A stretch of 15,481 nucleotides of DNA, taken from the NCBI GenBank assembly GCA_025350365.1, contig JANXXY010000167.1, forward strand, positions 1 through 15,481, in the 5' to 3' direction. The notes beneath the pieces are model-generated. The model made no database searches and was not told the DNA's origin. It saw nothing but the letters and a program-made list of their open reading frames with translations. Positions 8,277 to 13,406 of this stretch are shown here, piece after piece. How positions within the stretch are numbered: the first letter of the stretch is position 1; every line of letters begins with the position of its first letter. This DNA comes from Bacteroidales bacterium. GTDB lineage: Bacteria > Bacteroidota > Bacteroidia > Bacteroidales > JAAUTT01. The translations under genes were made by a program, and so were the position numbers.

Positions 8277-9578
8277 ATGTCAGCATCAAATTACCGTTTT
8301 GAAACATTGCAGTTACACGCAGGCCAGGAAGTAGATCCAACAACCAAATCCAGGGCTGTGCCTATTTATCAAACTACATCATACGTTTTTGATAGCTCCG
8401 AACACGCAGCAAAACTTTTTGGTTTACAAGAGTTTGGAAACATCTATACTCGTTTGATGAACCCCACAACCGATGTGTTTGAAAAACGTATCGCGGCACT
8501 CGAAGGAGGGGTAGCTGCTTTGGCCACTGCATCAGGTCAGGCCGCCCAGTTTATAGCATTAACCAATATACTTGGCAACGGGGATAATTTTGTGTCAACT
8601 TCATACCTGTATGGAGGAACCTATAACCAGTTTAAAGTACAATTCAAACGTTTAGGCATACAAGTGAAATTTGTGGATGGAGACGCTCCTTCCGATTTTG
8701 AAAAATTGATCGACGAAAAAACAAAAGCTATTTACCTCGAAACCATTGGTAACCCAAAGTTTAATATACCTGATTTCGACGCAATAGCCGCAATAGCCAA
8801 AAAACATTCCATTCCTTTAGTGGTTGATAATACGTTTGGTGCCGCAGGATATTTATTTCGTCCTATCGAGCATGGCGCCAACATTGTGGTGGAGTCGGCC
8901 ACAAAATGGATTGGCGGACATGGAACCAGCATTGGGGGTGTAATTGTGGATGCAGGCAATTTCAATTGGGCCAATGGCAAATTCCCTCAGTTCACGGAGC
9001 CATCCGAAGGGTATCATGGTCTTATATTCTGGGATGTTTTTGGTAGTCCGGGTCCTTTCGGAAACATTGCTTTTATTATCCGGGCACGTGTAGAAGGTTT
9101 GCGCGATTATGGCTCGTCACTAAGTCCATTTAATGCATTTTTACTTATTCAGGGTCTCGAAACTTTATCTTTAAGGGTGCAACGCCATGTGGACAATGCA
9201 CTTGAACTTGCTCATTGGCTCGAAAAACAGCCTAAAGTCGAAAAGGTATATTATCCGGGATTGCCGAATAGCCCATACCATGACTTGGCAAAAAAATATC
9301 TGAAACATGGGTTTGGCGGTGTGCTTTCTTTTAAGGTAAAAGCAGGAAAAGAGGCTGCCGATAAAGTCATTAACAATGTGAAATTAATTAGTCACCTTGC
9401 GAATGTTGGCGATGCAAAAACCCTCATTATTCACCCTGCATCCACTACTCATCAGCAGCTTTCGGAAAAGGATCAGATAAGTTCCGGCGTTATTCCGGGT
9501 GTGCTTAGGATTTCGGTAGGAATTGAGAATATTGAAGATATAAAAGCCGATCTTCAACAAGCTCTAGACGTGGTTTAA
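8277..9578 (+). CDS. metY: O-acetylhomoserine sulfhydrylase (PLP-dependent Cys/Met metabolism enzyme)
   Basis: The 433-residue protein is full length for MetY, which joins O-acetylhomoserine and sulfide to make homocysteine, the entry to methionine by direct sulfhydrylation. It begins FETLQLHAGQEVDPTT with AVPIYQTTSYVF, as in MetY. YTRLMNPT supplies Tyr57 and Arg59, which contact the PLP phosphate of the neighbouring subunit. SGQAAQ follows. LVVDNTFGAA supplies Asp184, and ESATKWIGGHGTSIGG supplies Lys210, the Schiff-base lysine. The C-terminal LRISVGIENIEDIKADLQQAL is typical. The insertion relative to MetB/MetC (the 'FPQFTEPSEGYHGL' stretch) supports MetY over cystathionine enzymes. The gene is separated by 203 bp from the trehalose gene and seems unrelated in pathway. 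An inverted repeat lies upstream. Confidence 0.93.
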   Translation: MSASNYRFETLQLHAGQEVDPTTKSRAVPIYQTTSYVFDSSEHAAKLFGLQEFGNIYTRLMNPTTDVFEKRIAALEGGVAALATASGQAAQFIALTNILGNGDNFVSTSYLYGGTYNQFKVQFKRLGIQVKFVDGDAPSDFEKLIDEKTKAIYLETIGNPKFNIPDFDAIAAIAKKHSIPLVVDNTFGAAGYLFRPIEHGANIVVESATKWIGGHGTSIGGVIVDAGNFNWANGKFPQFTEPSEGYHGLIFWDVFGSPGPFGNIAFIIRARVEGLRDYGSSLSPFNAFLLIQGLETLSLRVQRHVDNALELAHWLEKQPKVEKVYYPGLPNSPYHDLAKKYLKHGFGGVLSFKVKAGKEAADKVINNVKLISHLANVGDAKTLIIHPASTTHQQLSEKDQISSGVIPGVLRISVGIENIEDIKADLQQALDVV

Positions 9579-9640
9579 AGTATAAGAAATATCGTTGTTT
9601 TTTCACCTTTGCAGAATAATCAATATTTGATTAATTCAAT

Positions 9641-9687
9641 CTTATTACCTTGTTATTAAGCAATTAAATGCGTAATAAGGTAGTAAG
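9641..9687. terminator. Long imperfect hairpin between convergent genes
   Basis: CTTATTACCTT (9641-9651) pairs with AAGGTAGTAAG (9677-9687) through 11 bp with one G-U wobble. An inner ATTA/TAAT step and GCA/TGC continue the stem across a small bulge. It lies between the end of metY and the convergent end of the XRE-type gene, so it could stop transcription from both sides. It lacks a T-run, so an mRNA-stabilising hairpin or a small palindromic repeat is equally possible. Confidence 0.4.
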
Positions 9688-9707
9688 GTTGTTCGGCTTT
9701 GGTGTGC

Positions 9708-10064
9708 CTAAGTCCGCATTATAATTTCTTTGTTTATCATCTTTTCAATATCATTGAGCCTGTCCAACGGGACAGAGTTCAAAATCTTTGTCAACTCGAC
9801 AACTTTATTGCTCCGTTTTATCGAAACCAAAGGATGGGTCTCATTGTTTAAATCCTGGTCCGAAGGAATCCATTCCAACAAATCATTCGGAGTGCATTTA
9901 AAATGTATACATAGCTTTTCGATATCCTTCAAATTTAGTCGCTCTATCCTGTTATTTACTACCCGTGTGGCAAAATTGTCCGAATAGCCAAGTTTTACAA
10001 GATAGCTGAAGGGTTTCTCAATTCCCCGTGACTTAAAAATTCTTGTGAAGTTGAAAGTTAGCAT
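9708..10064 (-). CDS. XRE/Cro-type helix-turn-helix regulator
   Basis: The protein has 118 residues from the ATG at 10064; a TTG at 10070 would add two. The first 65 residues fit a Cro/C1-type HTH of the YozG/HTH_26 kind: a repressor-like helix pair followed by NLKDIEKLCIHFKCTPNDLLEWIP, whose 'L...C.PNDLLE' ending is the hallmark. A glutamate near its centre is part of that helix. The C-terminal 50 residues are charged and helical (LTKILNSVPLDRLNDIEKMINK), perhaps a dimerisation segment. It probably binds DNA as a small repressor; the target is not shown. Two 17-bp direct repeats upstream are candidate self-operators. It stands alone and faces metY. Confidence 0.75.
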   Translation of the reverse strand: MLTFNFTRIFKSRGIEKPFSYLVKLGYSDNFATRVVNNRIERLNLKDIEKLCIHFKCTPNDLLEWIPSDQDLNNETHPLVSIKRSNKVVELTKILNSVPLDRLNDIEKMINKEIIMRT

Positions 10065-10133
10065 TGTCAAATAGGTTTTTTATACTTTATTTTTAGTGTT
10101 TTTAACAAAAAAGCCGGCCAATTTTAAACGTCA

Positions 10134-10276
10134 GTCGTTAGTTTTTCAAAATATTCAGTTTTAATGTAAAAATAAGTCTTTTATTGAAAATACAAAAACA
10201 CTTTAAATAAAAATAAATGCACTTATACTTAAAAGTATTTCACTTTCCAATAAAATAAGGTCGTTAGTTTTACAAA
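10134..10276. repeat. Pair of 17-bp direct repeats upstream of the XRE-type gene
   Basis: GTCGTTAGTTTTTCAAA at 10134-10150 and GTCGTTAGTTTTACAAA at 10260-10276 differ at one base and are 126 bp apart, about 12 helical turns. They lie 70 and 196 bases upstream of the start of the divergent regulator gene. Spacing and position suggest operators or a promoter element used twice; this is inference. The rest of 10065-10392 is very AT-rich and holds no gene that I can support. Confidence 0.45.
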
Positions 10277-10401
10277 TTAAGTCGTGCATTATTAATTCAA
10301 TGAACCTTATTTGAATTTATATCTTCGCAATAACACTTTTATACCAAGCAATTTCTCATAGAGGCTTTCAAGATGTGATTTTTAGTGCCACACAACATCT
10401 A

Positions 10402-10742
10402 TATAACCCCAATTGTGATTATATCCTTATTAGCTAGACCTTGTCTTTCGCGGTTATTCATTTTATTAGTTAAAATATTTCGAAAATGGATTTCATATTC
10501 AGACCATTTTCCGAGCAATTTAGTAAACTATTTTTGTTCAACCATATTTTTTGTTGAAATATCTGTTCCATCCAATGGATTTTTTATCTGGTCAAATCCT
10601 GTAGTAATAAAGTGTGTGTAAATTTCGGTTGTTTTGCTGCTTTCATGTCACTATAAATGCATTTCGCCTCCCTGATTAAAGCGACCGATTTGTTTAGCTC
10701 ATCCTTTTCGGGTACTTCGATAACCACACTAGAAAAGCCAGA
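10402..10742 (-). pseudogene. Decayed coding remnant, family not recognised
   Basis: On the - strand a coding-like text runs through this region: it starts SGFSSVVIEVPEKDELNK, continues through ALIREAKCIYSDMKAAKQ, shifts frame near 10590-10600 into FDQIKNPLDGTDISTK, meets a TAG at 10528-10530, and goes on as FTKLLGKWSEYEIHFRN to ANKDIITIG. A TAG at 10743-10745 closes it upstream and a TAA at 10584-10586 closes the first frame. The residue mix is that of a soluble protein. I do not recognise the family. The short copy at 12691-12820 preserves both ends of the same text (VVIEVPEKG ... ITPIGGYIDVGSK) but lacks the middle. It is a pseudogene by its stops and frameshift. Confidence 0.5.
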
Positions 10743-10809
10743 CTATCTGACAGCATTTAGCCGGACTAAATTGACCACATCAAAGTTGCTGTTTTATTAA
10801 CGAGGAGCC

Positions 10810-10847
10810 TCAGGCAAAGCCTAAGCCGAACGGGGGCTTCTGCCTGA
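10810..10847. repeat. Stem-loop of the repeat block, copy 1
   Basis: TCAGGCAAAGCC (10810-10821) pairs with GGCTTCTGCCTGA (10835-10847), 12 bp with one bulged base and a 13-base loop. The same structure is at 12896-12933. The left arm with flank (CTCAGGCAAAGCCTAAG) occurs a third time at 13329-13345 without its right arm. Confidence 0.6.
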
Positions 10848-10867
10848 ACATAAAATAAAAATGTGCC

Positions 10868-10929
10868 GTCCCGATGGGACTTTGAAGAGGGTTTAATTTT
10901 TTAATACCATAATGTCGTCCCGATGGGAC
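10868..10929. repeat. Paired GTCCCGATGGGAC hairpins, copy 1
   Basis: Two identical 13-base motifs (10868-10880 and 10917-10929) each form a GTCCC/GGGAC stem around GAT, in the same orientation, 49 bp apart. The first is preceded by GTGCC and the second by AATGTC. The pair is repeated at 12954-12966 and 13004-13016. The arrangement recalls REP-type paired palindromes, which is an inference from form only. Confidence 0.6.
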
Positions 10930-10936
10930 TAAAAAT

Positions 10937-11059
10937 ACAAGCACTAACTAGTTCGGCTCGGCTTGGCTGCGTCTATGTCTGCCTTATAAAACTAGGCTGA
11001 GCCATGCAGCATATATTTCGACTTAGGAACAGCGTAATCCGAAAAAGGAGCGACGTAAT
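10937..11059. other. Intergenic stretch with a degenerate repeat fragment
   Basis: This stretch lies between the repeat block and the membrane-protein gene. AGGCTGAGCCATGCAGCATA near 10993-11012 resembles the reverse complement of the sequence at 13314-13332 just upstream of the Bro-N remnant (GCCTGAGCCGAGCAGCATA). I see no gene here. Confidence 0.3.
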
Positions 11060-11794
11060 TTATCTTAAAGTTAAACCGCAATCTGGACAAATTACTAATT
11101 CTGGATCAATTCTATATCCACAAGCAGGACATTTATTGGGATCATCTAGAAATGCATCCTCATTTTCATCGATTTGTAATTGATCTTCCTTTATAATAGA
11201 ATCCTTTATTTTCTGTTTCTGTTGCTTATAATCAATATTAACATCTACAAATCCATCCTTAATGAGATTATTAATATTCATTATTTTCATATCTGCTAAA
11301 GATTCAATTAATCTATCTTTAATTATTTTATTATACTTTTGTTTAATCTCTTCCAGTTTAATCTTCAATTCATCGTTTGTCAAATATAATTCTTTATTTA
11401 TATAAATTTTTTCAGATAGATAATCAGCTCTACAATTATCAATAACCTTTTTAAAATCATTATTTTCAATTTTTGTATCTAAAAAGCCTATAATAATTAG
11501 TCCTAATGGCGGGAAAATAAATGTAAAGAGTGCCCAAAAAGCAGAATTACGATTTAATCCATTTGCAATTTTAGCTACCCATGCGGCTAATACAAAACGC
11601 AGAATCAATGTAGAAATGAATATAAACAAGTAAAACCCAGCAATAGCAAAATTTAAAACACTTACTGGGTTAAATCCAATATCAATACTAAATAATAATT
11701 TCAGAATAACACCAAGTATAAGAATTAAGAATCCAACCCTTATCGCTTTTGAATTATCTACTGGCTCAATTGATACGTTTTTTAAATACTCCAT
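11060..11794 (-). CDS. Membrane protein with C-terminal zinc ribbon, unknown function
   Basis: The 244-residue protein has about three hydrophobic segments near residues 19-38, 45-70 and 86-105, the last with a PPLGLIIIGF turn. A lysine-rich, probably cytosolic, helical region follows (about 110-210). The last 23 residues form a zinc-ribbon pattern, CPACGYRIDPELVICPDCG, with Cys222, Cys225, Cys236 and Cys239 as ligands. Such zinc-ribbon tails occur in many unrelated small membrane proteins and do not give a function. The gene is more AT-rich than the metabolic genes to the left, and it starts 67 bases from a group II intron 3' end, so it sits in mobile or accessory DNA. It is intact and may be expressed; the partner or substrate is unknown. 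Confidence 0.6.
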   Translation of the reverse strand: MEYLKNVSIEPVDNSKAIRVGFLILILGVILKLLFSIDIGFNPVSVLNFAIAGFYLFIFISTLILRFVLAAWVAKIANGLNRNSAFWALFTFIFPPLGLIIIGFLDTKIENNDFKKVIDNCRADYLSEKIYINKELYLTNDELKIKLEEIKQKYNKIIKDRLIESLADMKIMNINNLIKDGFVDVNIDYKQQKQKIKDSIIKEDQLQIDENEDAFLDDPNKCPACGYRIDPELVICPDCGLTLR

Positions 11795-11846
11795 ATTATT
11801 TATTTATAATCTTTAAAAATGTTTGATAGGCAGTTTGCTTTTTGAC

Positions 11847-11861
11847 ACCCAACGTTGGTGG
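11847..11861. other. Near-palindrome next to the intron 3' end
   Basis: CCAACGTTGG (11849-11858) is a perfect 10-bp palindrome inside CACCCAACGTTGGTG, directly beside the inferred intron 3' boundary. It may be the 3' exon of the lost intron target. ACCCAAC and GTTGGGT would fit integron core-site consensus, but no integrase or full attC is visible. Confidence 0.25.
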
Positions 11862-11915
11862 TCGAGTAGGTTTTGGGATTGCTCCACCTTTCCCCTCTGA
11901 GAATCGTACATGAGA
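11861..11915 (-). mobile_element. Group II intron 3' end remnant (part of domain V, domain VI)
   Basis: On the - strand, TCTCATGTACGATTCTCAGA followed by GGGG resembles the 3' strand of a domain V (the usual 'CGTACGGTTC' side) and the joining segment after it. Next comes a small hairpin with AGGTGG and the ending CCTACTCGAC, as in domain VI with its bulged A about seven bases from the splice site. The 5' strand of domain V, which should read like GAATCGTATGAGA just upstream, is not present, and no reverse transcriptase/maturase gene is seen. It should therefore be a dead fragment. The region 11916-12113 upstream of it holds no gene that I can support. Confidence 0.55.
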
Positions 11916-12113
11916 TTTTTACCCCACACTGATTAAGCAATCTTAAAGCAATTGTGTTAATCCACCCAATTATCGAATAAGGATAATCTATACAAGATAC
12001 ATTACAATGGCTCATTGGATTTCTCCAGATCGTGTGGACATCCCAGTATACTACCTTATCTGTACGTAATATCCGGCAAATGGCATTTATAGCGTGTCGG
12101 CAGCTGGCAATAT

Positions 12114-12438
12114 TTAGTCTTTCAGTTTTTTAATGATTTCTTTCACTTTTTCTTTAATCGATTTATCAACCTTACCCAATGATAATTCAACCATATCTTT
12201 CTCTAATGTAGCAATTTTATGTACTCGTATGACTGATGGTAATTTTAGACCGGATTTCGTCCACTCATCAATCATTACATCATTTTGTGTTTTATAAATC
12301 TGACTGGTTATCCTACAAACAATTATATCACCATCATTGAAAATCATTAATTATCAAAGCAGGTCTTCGTTTAAAAGTCTTACTATTAGTAAATGGAAAT
12401 TTTAATAAAACGACATCTCCGAAATTCAATCTATCCAT
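12114..12438 (-). pseudogene. MazF/PemK-like endoribonuclease toxin, frameshifted
   Basis: From the ATG at 12438 the - strand reads MDRLNFGDVVLLKFPFTNSK then TFKRRPALIINDF, the standard MazF/PemK opening. The frame then hits TGA. Reading on in the next frame gives NDGDIIVCRITSQIYKTQND, continuing to GLKLPSVIRVHKIATLEK, the standard second half. The two parts join exactly if one T is removed from a four-base T run (+ strand AAAA at 12340-12343), giving a 107-residue protein of normal length. Active MazF proteins cut mRNA and stop translation. The shift probably inactivates the toxin, unless it is a sequencing error, reversible slippage or programmed frameshifting. It follows the antitoxin gene by two bases, so the pair would be translationally coupled. 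Confidence 0.8.
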
Positions 12439-12440
12439 AA

Positions 12441-12659
12441 TCAATAATTGTCATAAATTGAGTCAGAATCAGAATACCCTTTTAGAAATTGGTTTTGTGT
12501 CGTTTGCTGAAATATCAAGTCGTCATTTGTGTCTAAATCTTCAATAAGCACAATCACCCTAACATTTTTATCTTGTTTGGCTTTTAATTCAGCTTGAATC
12601 CTAGTCGGTATCAATATCTGATTATTTTTTATTTTTGATTTAAATTCTAATGCTTTCAT
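12441..12659 (-). CDS. Antitoxin partner of the MazF-like toxin
   Basis: The 72-residue protein starts at an ATG and ends two bases before the toxin start, the usual antitoxin-first order. The N-terminal half (MKALEFKSKIKNNQILIPTR then an 'AELKAKQDKNVRVIVLIED' strand-rich part) suits a small DNA-binding/dimer fold of the kind seen in antitoxins of this class. The acidic tail ends FLKGYSDSDSIYDNY, a pattern typical of the toxin-binding tail in Bacteroidota antitoxins beside MazF proteins. It would neutralise the toxin and repress the operon. It is intact, while its toxin is frameshifted, the harmless outcome expected when such a module decays. The exact family name is not certain. Confidence 0.65.
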   Translation of the reverse strand: MKALEFKSKIKNNQILIPTRIQAELKAKQDKNVRVIVLIEDLDTNDDLIFQQTTQNQFLKGYSDSDSIYDNY

Positions 12660-12740
12660 AATCTATGGTGTTTGCACAAAGATAATCATTTTATTTATCA
12701 GGGAAATAATTGGTCTGGGGAGTTTTGTTTTGCTTGCTGC

Positions 12741-13024
12741 CAACATCTATATAACCCCCAATTGGAGTTATTTTCCTATTAGCTCTTCCTTTTTCGGGTA
12801 CTTCGATAACCACACTAGAAAAGCCAGACTATCTGACAGCATTTAGCCGGACTAAATTGACCACATCAAAGTGGCTGGTTTATTAATGAGGAGACTCAGG
12901 CAAAGCCTAAGCCGAACGGGGGCTTCTGCCTGAACATAAAATAAAAATGTGCCGTCCCGATGGGACTTTGAAGAGGGTTTAATTTTTTTATTACCATAAT
13001 GTCGTCCCGATGGGACTAAAAATT
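12741..13024. repeat. Accessory repeat block, short copy
   Basis: This is a direct repeat of 10393-10936, lacking the middle 264 bases. The join is at TATTAGCTC (12777-12785). The shared sequence runs from CAACATCTATATAACCCC to GGGACTAAAAAT. It contains the stem-loop (12896-12907 with 12921-12933) and the two GTCCCGATGGGAC hairpins (12954-12966, 13004-13016). On the - strand, a short frame from a GTG near 12813 runs VVIEVPEKG, then RANRKITPIGGYIDVGSK, to a TAA at 12691-12693, about 40 codons. It is probably a deletion product of the coding remnant in copy 1 and not a working gene. Confidence 0.7.
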
Positions 13025-13312
13025 CTGCTTTGGGTGAAGGAACTGACTGAATGATTCTCAACAGAATTTTAGTGTTAGCTGCCAATGTTTTACGATTCTT
13101 TCCATTGGTAAGCATTTCTATCTGGGGCCAATTTGTCCCTATGTAAGAACCTAAATCAGGTTCCCGTTTCTCATTTTCTTCTAGTAATCTGTGGGGTTCA
13201 CAGAATCTGTTAGAATACCTGCCACATCAACAACAGAAAAATACCATTGCTCTTCGGTTGCATTCCAAACGGAGCGTATTTCTTTACTTTCAAATAATTT
13301 TATATTGCTCAT
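13022..13312 (-). pseudogene. Bro-N family (phage antirepressor-like) remnant
   Basis: From the ATG at 13312 the - strand reads MSNIKLFESKEIRSVWNATE then EQWYFSVVDVAGILT, the standard opening of Bacteroidota Bro-N proteins. After PTDY the expected Trp codon is TAG (13181-13183), and near 13165-13175 the frame shifts. In the new frame the family text continues: KREPDLGSYIGTN, then IEMLTNGKNRKTLAANTK, then RIIQSVPSPKAEF. At that point, near residue 95, it stops exactly where the repeat copy 12741-13024 begins. Whole family members are usually a few hundred residues, so the C-terminal part is missing. Bro-N domains bind DNA and occur in phage antirepressors and in chromosomal islands. It is dead by stop, frameshift and truncation. 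Confidence 0.8.
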
Positions 13313-13328
13313 ACTTTATGCTGCTCGG

Positions 13329-13353
13329 CTCAGGCAAAGCCTAAGTTGAACGG
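13329..13353. repeat. Third, partial copy of the repeat-block stem arm
   Basis: CTCAGGCAAAGCCTAAGTTG and GAACGG-type flank match 10809-10833 and 12895-12919 except at two or three bases. It lies 17 bases upstream of the Bro-N remnant start, so this motif borders the remnant on one side and the full repeat on the other. Confidence 0.5.
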
Positions 13354-13406
13354 AGGTTACAATGTTTAACAATTTAATTAATAACGGTATTATTTTCAGC
13401 CTTCCA

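Larger units (their letters stand above)
10393..10936. repeat. Accessory repeat block, long copy
   Basis: This block recurs as a shorter copy at 12741-13024. The shared parts are 10393-10435 (CAACATCTATATAACCCC and following bases) and 10694-10936 (from TTAGCTC to GGGACTAAAAAT), nearly identical between copies over the second part. The 264 bases between are absent from the other copy and are bordered by TTAGCT at 10430-10435 and 10694-10699. The block contains a decayed reading frame on the - strand, a 12-bp stem-loop (10810-10821 with 10835-10847) and two GTCCCGATGGGAC hairpins (10868-10880, 10917-10929). It has no terminal inverted repeats typical of an IS that I can see. Confidence 0.7.

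Noticed and set aside
10385..10621. Open frame of 78 codons on the + strand in the repeat block
   Set aside because: It is antisense to the coding-like remnant on the - strand and has a hydrophobic, low-complexity composition without family features.
11800..12015. Open frame of 71 codons on the - strand over the intron remnant
   Set aside because: It runs through the inferred catalytic RNA segment (domains V and VI), so it is not expected to encode a protein, and it shows no family match.
11840..12113. Integron attC cassette array, from ACCCAAC/GTTGGGT near the intron end
   Set aside because: The core motif occurs once, there is no paired core at attC distance, and no integrase gene is in the window.
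10868..13016. CRISPR array suggested by recurring GTCCCGATGGGAC units
   Set aside because: There are only two units per block, the intervening sequence is identical between blocks instead of unique, and no cas genes are present.
12852..13115. Open frame of 87 codons on the - strand combining Bro-N text with repeat sequence
   Set aside because: It is a chance join of the Bro-N remnant and the non-coding repeat; the real start of the remnant is at 13312 in another frame.
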